DNA of 64,000 nucleotides from Pantoea stewartii subsp. stewartii (GTDB lineage Bacteria; Pseudomonadota; Gammaproteobacteria; Enterobacterales; Enterobacteriaceae): NCBI RefSeq assembly GCF_008801695.1, contig NZ_VZPF01000013.1, positions 1 to 64,000 of the forward strand, read 5' to 3'. Shown piece by piece: positions 8,650 to 16,961 of this stretch (position 1 is its first letter; each line of letters starts with the position of its first letter). The notes under the pieces were generated by a model. It saw only the letters and a program-made list of their open reading frames with translations, ran no database searches and was not told where the DNA came from. The position numbers and the translations under genes were made by a program.

Positions 8650-10584
8650 TCAGGCTAACGCTGGCTTGCCTGATAACAGATCCAGCACATCTTGAACGCT
8701 GTTGGTATGAGCCAGTTTTTCAATGACCTGCTCATCGTCAAGTGCGTTGGTCAGGCTGGTGATCACCTGAATATGCTCGTTATTGCGGGCGGCGATACCA
8801 ATGACCAGGCGCGCCACCTCATCTGGTTCATCACCAAACTGCACGCCAGCAGGGTACTGGCAGAAAACCACACCGGTTTTCAGCACCCGGTCTTTAGCCT
8901 CAACCGTGCCGTGCGGGACCGCGATCGACTCGCCAAGGTATGTCGGCGTCAGCTTTTCCCGCTCCAGCATCGCATCAACGTACTCGGGCTGAACATAACC
9001 CCCTTTCACCAACTGCTCACCCGCAAAGCGGATGGCCTGCTCTTTATTACTGGCATTCAGCCCCAGGAACACGTTGCTCGCCCCCAGTTTAAACAGGTTG
9101 GCACTGCCGTCATCATAGCTGTCACCCAATGTTTTCTGTACGACTTCCCGGTTCGCTTCACTCCGGTTTGCCGCCGCCAGGCGCTGGGTCAGCGTGCTGT
9201 ACAGAGCACTGTCCAGAAAGTTATTCAGTGAAATGTGTTGGGCATGAGGAGCCTGACGAATGGCGCGTTCGGTCAAATCGCGATGCGTAATGACTAAGTC
9301 AACATCACCCGGCAGCGCGTTAATGGCGCTGTTGGTTACCGACACATGCGTTAAGCCTGCATCCTGAACTTTCTTACGCAGTACGCCTGCCCCCATAGCG
9401 CTTGACCCCATGCCGGCATCACAAGCCACGATGATTTTACGCACATGGTTCAGGTCAACGCTCATCGCATCGCTGGCAACCGCGGCACCTGACACCGCCT
9501 GCCCTTTTGACTCGGCTTTCATGTCATGCATGCGCTGCGTAGCCGCTTCGATATCATCGTCTTCTTTCACTTTGCTGGTTTTGAGCAAAATAGCAGAGAC
9601 CACGAAGGAAACAGCAAAAGCAGCGAAGACGGCGGCAATATTCGCAAAATAAGCGCCTTTTGGCGTCATGGCTAATACTGCCAGAATAGAACCCGGTGAG
9701 GCAGGAGAAACCAGGCCGCCATGCAGAACCGTCAGAGTAAACACGCCGGTCATACCGCCGAGGATCACGGCCAGCAGCAGGGGTGGTGCCATCAGGACAT
9801 AAGGGAAGTAGATTTCGTGAATACCGCCCAGGAAGTGGATGATAGCCGCACCGCCGGCAGACTGCTTCGCACTACCACGACCAAAGAACATATAGGCCAT
9901 CAGTACGCCCATACCCGGGCCTGGGTTGGCTTCAATCAGGAAGAAGATTGACTTACCGGCTTCGCTTGCCTGTTGAATCCCCAACGGTGAGAAGATGCCG
10001 TGGTTAATAGCATTATTAAGAAACAGGATTTTCGCCGGTTCGACAAAGACAGACGTCAATGGCAGCAGGTTATTTTGCACCATCAAATTGACGCCAGCGG
10101 ACAGAATATGTGACAAACCTTCGACAAGGGGACCAATCGCCAGGAAGGCCAGCAACGCCAACAACATGCCGATGATCCCGGCAGAGAAATTGTTAACCAG
10201 CATTTCGAAGCCGCTTTTGATTTTGCCGTCAACCATGCGGTCAAATGACTTAATTGCCCAGCCACCAAGCGGGCCTGCGATCATCGAGCCGAGGAACATC
10301 GGCATATCAGCACCGACAATCACGCCCATTGTCGTGATGGCACCCACCACACCGCCGCGATCGCCTCCCACCAGACGCCCACCTGTAAAGCCAATTAGCA
10401 ATGGCAGCAGGTAAGTGATCATCGGGGCGACAAGTTTCGCCAGTGTTGCGTTTGGAATCCAGCCCGTTGGAATAAACAGCGCGGTGATAATACCCCAGGC
10501 GATAAACGCGCCGATGTTAGGCATCACCATATTACTCAAAAAGCGACCAAAGCTTTGAACTTTGACCTTTACTGATGAGGACAT
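8650..10584 (-). CDS. mtlA: PTS mannitol transporter subunit IICBA MtlA
   Basis: MtlA takes up mannitol and phosphorylates it to mannitol 1-phosphate in the inner membrane. The 644-residue protein (E. coli 637) has the usual order. The membrane IIC domain (about 1-335) contains His195 (NHGIFSPLG) and the substrate loop [10 protein letters not shown]. The IIB domain (about 380-470) has the phospho-cysteine Cys388 in [16 protein letters not shown]. The IIA domain (about 500-640) has the phospho-histidine His558 in [15 protein letters not shown] chose the ATG at 10584, behind the AAGGGGTGGG ribosome binding site, over an earlier in-frame start at 10614. It is the first gene of mtlA-mtlD-mtlR, with four CRP-type sites upstream. 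Confidence 0.97.
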   Translation of the reverse strand: MSSSVKVKVQSFGRFLSNMVMPNIGAFIAWGIITALFIPTGWIPNATLAKLVAPMITYLLPLLIGFTGGRLVGGDRGGVVGAITTMGVIVGADMPMFLGSMIAGPLGGWAIKSFDRMVDGKIKSGFEMLVNNFSAGIIGMLLALLAFLAIGPLVEGLSHILSAGVNLMVQNNLLPLTSVFVEPAKILFLNNAINHGIFSPLGIQQASEAGKSIFFLIEANPGPGMGVLMAYMFFGRGSAKQSAGGAAIIHFLGGIHEIYFPYVLMAPPLLLAVILGGMTGVFTLTVLHGGLVSPASPGSILAVLAMTPKGAYFANIAAVFAAFAVSFVVSAILLKTSKVKEDDDIEAATQRMHDMKAESKGQAVSGAAVASDAMSVDLNHVRKIIVACDAGMGSSAMGAGVLRKKVQDAGLTHVSVTNSAINALPGDVDLVITHRDLTERAIRQAPHAQHISLNNFLDSALYSTLTQRLAAANRSEANREVVQKTLGDSYDDGSANLFKLGASNVFLGLNASNKEQAIRFAGEQLVKGGYVQPEYVDAMLEREKLTPTYLGESIAVPHGTVEAKDRVLKTGVVFCQYPAGVQFGDEPDEVARLVIGIAARNNEHIQVITSLTNALDDEQVIEKLAHTNSVQDVLDLLSGKPALA

Positions 10585-10727
10585 AAGCCCACCCCTTGTT
10601 GAGACGCGCTGCAACAGGAGCGCGCGTTTGTTTTTGTTTAGCCACTACGGCGATGCGCCGTCAGTATTACTGTATGCAGGCGGACTTTATCACGCGAATA
10701 TTGGCCTGCGTAGTGGGTGAACCCATG

Positions 10728-10743
10728 AGTGATGCAGGTCACA
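10728..10743. promoter_or_regulatory. CRP-type site 1 (mtlA proximal)
   Basis: AGTGA-N6-TCACA at 10728-10743 matches the CRP consensus TGTGA-N6-TCACA at nine of ten positions. It is the closest of four such sites to the mtlA start codon at 10584. Confidence 0.75.
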
Positions 10744-10771
10744 TTTATGATGGGGTGACAGGGGCGTTTTA

Positions 10772-10787
10772 AGTGATTTAGATCACA
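10772..10787. promoter_or_regulatory. CRP-type site 2
   Basis: AGTGA-N6-TCACA at 10772-10787, nine of ten consensus positions. Its centre is 44 bp from that of site 1. Confidence 0.75.
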
Positions 10788-10844
10788 AAGTAAGGGTCAT
10801 CCAGGAAAGTTTTGACCACTTTCTGACCGTTTCTTTTTACTTTA

Positions 10845-10860
10845 AGTGATATTGATCACA
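10845..10860. promoter_or_regulatory. CRP-type site 3
   Basis: AGTGA-N6-TCACA at 10845-10860, nine of ten consensus positions. Its centre is 73 bp from that of site 2. Confidence 0.75.
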
Positions 10861-10888
10861 TTTTTATTATGCTGCTTTGTTTATAAAA

Positions 10889-10904
10889 TGTGATTAAAGT
10901 CACA
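10889..10904. promoter_or_regulatory. CRP-type site 4, perfect consensus
   Basis: TGTGA-N6-TCACA at 10889-10904 is a perfect match to the CRP consensus half-sites. Its centre is 44 bp from that of site 3, giving a 44-73-44 spacing across the mtl control region. E. coli mtlA is also controlled by a multi-site CRP array. Confidence 0.8.
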
Positions 10905-10918
10905 ACTTAATTTAATAA

Positions 10919-10957
10919 AAAACGGGCCAGATCACATTTTGATCTGGCCCGTTTTTA
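10919..10957 (-). terminator. yiaF rho-independent terminator
   Basis: A perfect 13-bp stem, AACGGGCCAGATC (10921-10933) and GATCTGGCCCGTT (10941-10953), closes a 7-base loop. On the minus strand it ends in a T-run and lies about 65 bp after the yiaF stop. T-runs on both sides mean it may work in both directions, insulating the mtl control region. Confidence 0.92.
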
Positions 10958-11021
10958 TGAAGCGCAAGCGCGTGGTGAAGTGATTATGAGATGAAGAGTC
11001 GCTAATCTGTCCGTGTGAAAT

Positions 11022-11738
11022 TTATTGTCCCGTGCCCTGAACGGCATTCTTGGCCTGAGTCAGTGCCTGGACATTCGCTGATAAACTGGTCATCAGGCTG
11101 TTGTACTGGGTAGCCTGTTCCTGAGTAGGGAACTGGACTCCGCCATTATTAAAACTGACGCGTGTCCCCTGTGCCTGAAGAAATTCACCAGTTTTAACCG
11201 CATCCTGACTAAGCGCCTGGAGTTTAGGTAACAATGGGATCAACTGAGCGGCAGGCTGAGTGACGACCTTGTCATAGGCGGTATCGAAAACCTTTTTCAG
11301 ATCGTCAGACTGTTTCAGACCGGCTTTGCTCTTATCCGCCTGCATTTTGGCGCTTTCGAGTTGTTGGGTGGCGACGGTCAGGGCGCTGGTGGCCTGAGCC
11401 AGAGAATCCCGGCGACTCAGGTAGTCCTGCGGCACGCGAATAGCAGAAAGCTCATCCACGACCGGGCGCATGCCCTGATCGACCGTCTTATTCACCTGTT
11501 GTGAGAAACCATACAAAATCGCGTAATCCCCAGCAAAGGGACCAAAACTCTGTTTCTGGTTTTCACTCAGACTCGGCAGATGTTCACCGCTACGCATAAC
11601 GGTATTTTGCATGAAATCGATAAACGCTTTGCGTTGTTCGCCTTCTTTATCACCACACGCGGTGAGTTGCAGAACGATAAGCACGCCAGCCAGCATAATG
11701 CCGCTGCGTGCCAGGACGCGGGAAATTCCTGAAGCCAT
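11022..11738 (-). CDS. yiaF: DUF3053 lipoprotein YiaF
   Basis: The product is a predicted lipoprotein of 238 residues (E. coli YiaF about 236) of unknown function. A hydrophobic signal (MLAGVLIVLQ) ends in the lipobox LTAC-G, so Cys28 should be lipidated; the next residue, Gly, is followed by Asp. The conserved start of the mature protein is DKEGEQRKAFIDFMQNTVMRSGE, followed by FGPFAGDYAILYGFSQQVN and SDDLKKVFDTAYDKVV. I chose the ATG at 11738, behind the caggag site, not the upstream ATG at 11804. It neighbours yiaG as in E. coli and has its own strong terminator. Confidence 0.9.
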   Translation of the reverse strand: MASGISRVLARSGIMLAGVLIVLQLTACGDKEGEQRKAFIDFMQNTVMRSGEHLPSLSENQKQSFGPFAGDYAILYGFSQQVNKTVDQGMRPVVDELSAIRVPQDYLSRRDSLAQATSALTVATQQLESAKMQADKSKAGLKQSDDLKKVFDTAYDKVVTQPAAQLIPLLPKLQALSQDAVKTGEFLQAQGTRVSFNNGGVQFPTQEQATQYNSLMTSLSANVQALTQAKNAVQGTGQ

Positions 11739-11804
11739 GGGTTCAACTCCTGTCAGTAAAACTGGCTGATGTCCGGGTAAGCAGTGGCCTAAAGAATAGA
11801 ACAA

Positions 11805-12723
11805 ACGTTAATGGCCACACAATGTGAAAGCGCGCTGTCAGGCCATTATGGGTAAGAAAAAAGAGGTTAAACGTAAAATCAGGGCCTCATCCGTTTACAA
11901 AGCCTGTTAAAGAGCAGTGAAAAGGCTTTTTTCCATACCCGATAAGGGGCGGCTCGTGCTGTAAAGGCAGTAAGAATAAACCCTGAGCGGGGCCTGTTCA
12001 GACGCCCTTTGTTAAGCCTGCCCGGAACCGCGCTCACTGCCTGAGCATCCCGTACCGGGTGCAGGCTGTATTAACAACTATCTTGTAAATGCCCTCTCAT
12101 TGTTCAGTTGCCTTAAAGTAGTGCAACCCGTTGCTCTGGCTCGCTATGGGAAGGGCCTGTCCAGATGACAGAGCAGGATTAATCGTACTGGTGATCGCCT
12201 GATAACCGTTATGTCTTTGGGCGCTGGCGGCACGACAGCCACGGCATCACCAGTGTGTAGCTTGATAAATTGCTGGTACTGACCGTTTTGTTGTAGAAAA
12301 TCAAAAGATCTGGCGCATATTTTGCAAATTCTTTTGTTGTAAGCGCGTGCGGGGTTCTGACGATTTATTCACCGAAGAGGGTGAAGAAAAAAAGATCGGA
12401 ACGCGAAATGGATGCCGTATCAACAAAATCAATTGCATCAAACGGTTAGGGTTTTTAGCCTTTTTTCAGAATTGTAAAGTTAAAAAAAATGTTTAATTTG
12501 CACTGCAAATTGTCAGGTCTCTATCCATACTTAGTCTCCCGGCATATGTTGCATTGCGTTGTCATGTTTAAGCAGCGGTGCAGTACAGGCTGTGTCCCAT
12601 ATGATTTTCATCATAAATACAAACTCTTATGGGATGCAGCTTGCTTAGTCCGGTTTCTGAACCTGATTTCAGGTTCGTGTACCTTCTTTCACGTGATTCA
12701 TAGTGAGTTTTAAGGAGTTCTCT
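11805..12723. other. Long yiaF-yiaG intergenic region
   Basis: No supported gene fills these roughly 900 bases. At 11848 a 20-codon plus-strand frame (MGKKKEVKRKIRASSVYKAC) ends at the foot of a hairpin, AAAGCCT (11899-11905) and AGGCTTT (11923-11929), followed by Ts. This could be a small transcript end, but it is weak. Near yiaG there are three dyads: AATTTGC-act-GCAAATT (12495-12511), TCCCATA/TATGGGA (12595-12634, long loop) and a tight 18-bp palindrome (12659-12676). E. coli has cspA on the other side of yiaG; no cold-shock gene is visible here. Confidence 0.45.
12659..12676. promoter_or_regulatory. Perfect dyad upstream of yiaG, operator-like
   Basis: GAACCTGA-tt-TCAGGTTC at 12659-12676 has perfect 8-bp arms and a 2-bp centre, ending 47 bp before the yiaG start. 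The symmetry and spacing suit a dimeric helix-turn-helix regulator such as YiaG itself; autoregulation is an inference. Confidence 0.5.
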
Positions 12724-13017
12724 ATGGAGTTAAAAGATCCTATGTTTGAATTGCTCAGCAGCCTTGAGCAGATTGTTTTGACACGTGATAACAGCCCTGT
12801 TGCGCTGCAAACTCAGCGTCAACCTGCAATGCCAGAGCCGCAACGTCTGCGCGAAATGGCGGGAATGCAGGTCGATGAGTTTGCAAAAATCATGGGTGTT
12901 AGCGTTTCTTCGGTTAAAAGTTGGGAAGCACAGCGTACGCGCCCTTCAGCAACGGCACAGAAATTGATGAAATTACTTCACGCCAATCCGTATCTTGGAC
13001 GTCAGCTGCTTGATTAA
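12724..13017 (+). CDS. yiaG: XRE/HigA-type transcriptional regulator YiaG
   Basis: The product is a 97-residue DNA-binding protein (E. coli YiaG 96). It keeps the N-terminal block MELKDPMFELLSSLEQIV. A Cro/C1-type helix-turn-helix follows at about residues 40-80: QRLREMAGMQVDEFAKIMGV, then SVSSVKSWEAQRTRPS. It has the shape of a solitary HigA/NadS-type antitoxin domain, but no toxin gene is adjacent. The ATG at 12724 follows a strong AAGGAG site; an upstream ATG at 12703 contains that site and is rejected. Its targets are unknown. Confidence 0.92.
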   Translation: MELKDPMFELLSSLEQIVLTRDNSPVALQTQRQPAMPEPQRLREMAGMQVDEFAKIMGVSVSSVKSWEAQRTRPSATAQKLMKLLHANPYLGRQLLD

Positions 13018-13046
13018 GTTTTAAAACCCACCCGTTTACAGGTGAG

Positions 13047-13075
13047 GCCGGTCACAAGGGTGGCCGGCTGTTTAG
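13047..13075 (+). terminator. Possible yiaG terminator
   Basis: A 9-bp stem, GCCGGTCAC (13047-13055) and GTGGCCGGC (13060-13068), has one G-U pair and a 4-base loop. It is followed by TGTTT only, so the T-tract is weak. It lies 30 bp after yiaG and faces the 3' end of tnaB. Confidence 0.5.
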
Positions 13076-13118
13076 CCTCCAGCACACAACGCCATCCGTA
13101 TTTCCTGCCAGCGTCTTA

Positions 13119-14366
13119 TCAGGCAAGCTTCGGTAACACGTCCAGTACGTTACCTACCCAGCAGACAATCACAACAACACCAAAAATGATGACCATGGCG
13201 GGAATGATTCTGCCACCCCACACGGTAAAAATTTGGTCGGGAAAGCGTCTCCGGGACTGCATTGCCAGTAGGGCAGGCACGATGACGGCCCACACCGTTG
13301 CGCATAAGCCTGCGCCGCCAATGCCATAGAGAAAGCCATTTGGAAAGATCAGGTACAAAAGGCTGGGGGGAAGAAAGGTGAGCAGCACCGTTTTGCCTCG
13401 CCCAACGGCGGTATTTTCTATGTTAAACAAGTCCGCCAGATAATCGAATAACCCCAACGTGACGCCAAAAAAAGAGCTGGCAACGGCAAGATTAGAAAAA
13501 ACCAGCAGGAAAAAGGCAATAACTCTGTCGGGATGGGTGCCCATAAACGACTTCACCAGGGCGTCAACATTGCCCCCCGACGCAATAATGCCTTTAAAAC
13601 TTTCGCGCGGGATATTGCCCATAGTGCAATACAACCAGAAAAGATAGACAAACAGCGCCAGTAAGGAGCCCAGAACCAGGCTTTTCACCAGCTTGTCTTT
13701 CTGCTTGCCATAACAAATTATCAGGCTGGGAATATTGCCATGAAAACCAAATGAAGCAAGGCAGACAGGGATAGCCATAAAGATACAGGCGAAGTAAGAA
13801 TGCGTGTCACTGAGGCTGCTGGCATCGCTGAGAATGGCATAGTCAACGTCAAAAAATAATGAACCGAAAACAATGATAAAGGCGAGGATTTTAACGCCGA
13901 GAAAGAGGGATGTAATCCGGCTTGTTGCCAGTGAGCTTATCCACAGCACGCCAGCAACACCTGCCGCGGTGCCGATGCCGACGACGCGGGCAGGCAAAGT
14001 CAGGCCCGTGTGAGCGGACAGCGTTTCGCTGATAATCGCACCATTGGCTGAGATATAGGCGTACGTCAGAATATACAGCACAAACGCAACGGTAATGCCG
14101 CTAACTACATTCCATTTTTGACCCAGCAGATCTTTGGTTAATGTATTAAAGCTTGAGCCTGGTGGGTAATTTAAATTGGCCTCCAGCAATAACAGACCGG
14201 AATGCAGCATGGAAAACCAGGCGATCACCAGGATAAAAGTGCCCCAGAAAAACCAGGCGCCGGCCAGATCGACGGGCAGTGCAAACATGCCGCCACCGAT
14301 GACCGTGCCGGCAATAACCATCACGCCCCAAAAGGCGGAATGTTTTTGATGTGGATGATCGTCCAT
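13119..14366 (-). CDS. tnaB: Low-affinity tryptophan permease TnaB
   Basis: TnaB is an inner-membrane tryptophan:H+ symporter of the aromatic amino-acid permease family and supplies tryptophanase. The 415-residue protein has the same length as E. coli TnaB and about 11 hydrophobic segments. Its N-terminus contains FWGVMVIAGTVIGGGMFALP, followed by blocks such as NLAVASSFFGVTLGLFDYL and LLYLIFPNGFLYGIGGAG. In E. coli tnaB is the third gene of tnaCAB. Here the tnaA-tnaB gap is enlarged by a 173-bp MITE (14480-14652), which could reduce co-transcription. The permease reading frame is intact although tnaA is interrupted. Confidence 0.96.
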   Translation of the reverse strand: MDDHPHQKHSAFWGVMVIAGTVIGGGMFALPVDLAGAWFFWGTFILVIAWFSMLHSGLLLLEANLNYPPGSSFNTLTKDLLGQKWNVVSGITVAFVLYILTYAYISANGAIISETLSAHTGLTLPARVVGIGTAAGVAGVLWISSLATSRITSLFLGVKILAFIIVFGSLFFDVDYAILSDASSLSDTHSYFACIFMAIPVCLASFGFHGNIPSLIICYGKQKDKLVKSLVLGSLLALFVYLFWLYCTMGNIPRESFKGIIASGGNVDALVKSFMGTHPDRVIAFFLLVFSNLAVASSFFGVTLGLFDYLADLFNIENTAVGRGKTVLLTFLPPSLLYLIFPNGFLYGIGGAGLCATVWAVIVPALLAMQSRRRFPDQIFTVWGGRIIPAMVIIFGVVVIVCWVGNVLDVLPKLA

Positions 14367-14479
14367 GGTGTCCTCTCAATACGGTATCTCATGTTTATCA
14401 TTTTTATTGTTGTGAGGTTAACAGAGCGATGCGGCAGAGCGGCTGTCGCTGACAGCCGCTCACTTTACAGGTATGACAG

Positions 14480-14652
14480 GGCTTTGTTGAATAAATGGAT
14501 TTTATGCTGTGGTACTATGAAAACGGTTGTTTCAGATAACATAAAATCAATGCGTTACATGCTTGCGTATGACGGTGTTCTGTCTGGCATCAGCGTTTTC
14601 TACCAAAACAGTGCAGACAAAACAGAATGATTACCTATTATTCAACAAAGCC
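14480..14652 (+). mobile_element. IS903-type MITE, copy A
   Basis: This is a 173-bp non-coding element. Its left end reads GGCTTTGTTGAATAAAT and its right end is the inverted complement (TTATTCAACAAAGCC), sharing 15 terminal bases. These ends match the IS903 (IS5 family) terminal repeat as I recall it. A perfect 9-bp target duplication, gtatgacag, flanks it (14471-14479 and 14653-14661). It lies between tnaA and tnaB, 9 bp after the tnaA stop. It is identical to copy B and differs from copies C and D only at element position 75 (G here). No transposase is encoded, so it needs one in trans. Confidence 0.93.
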
Positions 14653-14661
14653 GTATGACAG

Positions 14662-16259
14662 TTAAATCTCTTTAAGTTTTGCAGTGAAGTGGCGCAATAC
14701 CTCAGGCTCATAGATGAAGGTTAAGCCTTTTATGTTGGCCGCATTCTCTTTCACATGTCCGAATGCTTCAATGATGAAATCCATGTGCGTTTGCGTGTAG
14801 GTGGCCCTGGGAAGGGTCAGACGCAGCAATTCAGCCGGGCAGGGCAACTGTTTACCCGTTTTCGGATCGCGACCTAACAAAAATGATCCAATCTCTACCG
14901 CCCGAATGCCTGCCACCTTATACAGCTCACAGGCCAGGGCCTGAGCCGGAAACTGATCGGCGGGAATATGAGGCAATAATTTACCGGCGTCGACAAAAGC
15001 AGCGTGCCCTCCAGCCTGCTGACAGGTCACACCTGTGGATTCTAGCCCGTCTACCAGGTACTGAATCTGGCTGATGCGATAGGCCAGCCAGTCCTGACGC
15101 ATCCCGTCGTAAAGCCCTACTGACAGCCGTTCCATCGCACCGCCTTCTAAGCCGCCATAGGTGGGAAAACCTTCCTGCACGACGCACAGTGTTCGGCAAT
15201 CTGTATAGACGTCAAAGACGCGGTCGTCCTTGAAGGAGAGCAAGCCGCCCATTGGCACCATGGCATCTTTTTTGGCCGACATCGCCAGCATGTCGGCATA
15301 TTGATAGCTTTCCCGTGTAATCACGTCGATTGTCCAGCCCTGGTACTCTTTTTCACGTTGCTGGATAAAGTAGGCATTTTCAGCGAAACGGGCTGAATCC
15401 ATGACCACAGGAATGTCATATTGCTTTGCGATTTGGTACATGGCTTTTAAGTTGGCCAGGGAGACAGGTTGTCCTCCAGCCGAGTTGCAGGTGATCGTCG
15501 CCACAAAGTAAGGCACGTGACGGGCACCCACTTCCTTTATACCGTCTTCCAGACGTTGCAGGTCGAAATTGCCTTTAAAATCATGACGTACTGCGGTATC
15601 GAAAGCCTCTTTGATATAAACGTTTCGGACAGTGCAGCCGTTAATCTGGCTATGTCCTTGCGTGGTGTCGAAGAAGTAGTTAGAAAAAGCCACCATTTTG
15701 GTTCTGTCGAGGCCTTTTTCCTTTTCACGTTTTTTAATTAATACCGGGATATAAATTTGCTCTGCACCACGGCCCTGATGAGTCGGAATGGTATATTCAT
15801 ACCCAAAGATGGCTTTCACGGCATCGGCTAATGCATAGTAACTGCGGCTTCCACTGTATGATTCGTCGCCCCGCATCATGGCTGCCTGCATGTTTTGTGT
15901 CACTGCGCCAGTGCCGCTGTCCGTGAGGAGATCAATAAAAACGTCTTCACTGTCCAGTAAAAAGGGATTCATACCCGCTTTTATTATTGCCGCCTCGCGA
16001 TATTCGCGGGTCGTCCGTTTAACGGGGGCTTTGTTGAATAATAGGTAATCATTCTGTTTTGTCTGCACTGTTTTGGTAGAAAACGCTGATGCCAGACAGA
16101 ACACCGTCATACGCAAGCATGTAACGCATTGATTTTATGTTATCTGAAACAACCGTTTTCATAGTACCACAGCATAAAATCCATTTATTCAACAAAGCCT
16201 TTAACGGGCTCAATAACACGAATGCGAAAAGGTTCCGGTAAATGTTTAAAGTTATTCAT
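14662..16259 (-). pseudogene. tnaA: Tryptophanase tnaA, split by a MITE
   Basis: TnaA is a PLP enzyme that splits tryptophan into indole, pyruvate and ammonia. The native start at 16259 encodes MNNFKHLPEPFRIRVIEPVK, nearly identical to the E. coli N-terminus. After codon 20 the frame enters MITE copy B and stops at a TAA (16185-16187) inside the terminal repeat. The remaining roughly 450 codons follow the element and are well preserved: [29 protein letters not shown], the PLP lysine segment [12 protein letters not shown], and the C-terminal FTAKLKEI. The insertion plus duplication adds 182 bp, which shifts the frame. Starts inside the element (ATG at 16110, TTG at 16116) open a fused frame of 482-484 residues with a foreign N-terminus; I see no ribosome binding site for it. 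The rest of the gene looks undecayed, so the insertion appears recent. Confidence 0.93.
16027..16199 (-). mobile_element. IS903-type MITE, copy B, inside tnaA
   Basis: This is a 173-bp inverted copy of the element at 14480, identical in sequence and lying in the tnaA transcription direction. The perfect 9-bp target duplication tttaacggg flanks it (16018-16026 and 16200-16208). On the tnaA strand that is cccgttaaa, codons Pro-Val-Lys 18-20. The terminal repeat supplies GGC TTT GTT GAA TAA, which ends the native frame four codons into the element. Confidence 0.95.
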
Positions 16260-16518
16260 TGCTCTTCCTTTTATTCAGACATGCCGGTGCCGTGACTTTT
16301 ACAAATAAATAAAAATCAGGCGTGACCATTCTTTTAGATTTAAATGTCCATGAATTTCGCTGAGACGGCAGGGTACGTAACCTGTAAAAAGAGCGAGAAA
16401 AGCGATGCAACAGGACGACACTATTTATGCAGTCTTAATGAAATCAGGATGCGCATGCGTGCACCCGCGACACCGGAGGTATAAGCCAGCGAGTGCTCAG
16501 AACGGTAAAAGGAAAGGA

Positions 16519-16596
16519 TTAAGGGCGATGATTGACGATAATATTGTCAAGGTTAAACCATTTAGATAACAGGGCAGGATTGTTTAAGATAATCAT
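16519..16596 (-). CDS. tnaC: Tryptophanase leader peptide TnaC
   Basis: TnaC is a 25-residue regulatory nascent peptide. With tryptophan it stalls the ribosome at its own stop codon and prevents Rho-dependent termination before tnaA. The sequence is MIILNNPALLSKW followed by FNLDNIIVNHRP. The residues required in E. coli (Trp12, Asp16, Pro24) are present as Trp13, Asp17 and Pro25 with the same spacing, and the block SKWFN is conserved. The N-terminal half differs from E. coli TnaC, as expected for a part that matters less. The stop is TAA (E. coli TGA). About 260 bp separate it from the tnaA start. The sensor is therefore intact although its target gene is interrupted. Confidence 0.93.
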   Translation of the reverse strand: MIILNNPALLSKWFNLDNIIVNHRP

Positions 16597-16961
16597 AATG
16601 TTTCAACTCTCATTAAACATCATATTACCCTATTCTATTATCTTTATAAGTCCATCGTTTTTGTAGGCTATCGTGATTATTATCACAGTAATAAAAGTGT
16701 GCTCGTTAAAGGTAAATTATTACTGATTTAACCTGGATTTGGATCTGTTTCAAAAGCATATTGCTGGCCCTGTCGTCGTTATTATTACACCGTTACGTTT
16801 CCACGGCGTCTGCCATCAGGAAAAAACAGCGGCGTACTCGCAGCACAGGGATTCGGACGACAGGCCTGGTGACGCATTTCGGGAACCGGAACAGCCAGCG
16901 CTGCGTTCAGATTCGACTATGGCTGGCGTTTACCTGCTGTGAGAAAGATACTCAGTCAGCG
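16597..16961. other. tna promoter region
   Basis: These 365 bases separate tnaC from the divergently placed HD-domain gene's 3' end. Next to tnaC lie a CRP-type site (16672-16687) and AT-rich sequence with -10-like hexamers on the minus strand (TAATAT at 16622-16627, TAGAAT at 16632-16637). The rest, about 16700-16961, shows no supported gene. Confidence 0.5.
16672..16687 (-). promoter_or_regulatory. CRP-type site of the tna operon
   Basis: CGTGA-N6-TCACA (plus strand) at 16672-16687 matches nine of ten CRP consensus positions. Its centre is about 55-65 bp upstream of plausible tnaC transcription starts, close to the class I position (-61.5) of E. coli tna. Confidence 0.65.

Noticed and set aside
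14558-14630. A 23-codon frame ([10 protein letters not shown]...) inside each MITE copy
   Set aside because: It is too short, has no ribosome binding site and no resemblance to a transposase. It is the same in all copies because the element itself is nearly invariant.
14480-16199. A true composite transposon carrying tnaA
   Set aside because: Each MITE has its own matching 9-bp duplication, which a single composite insertion would not produce.
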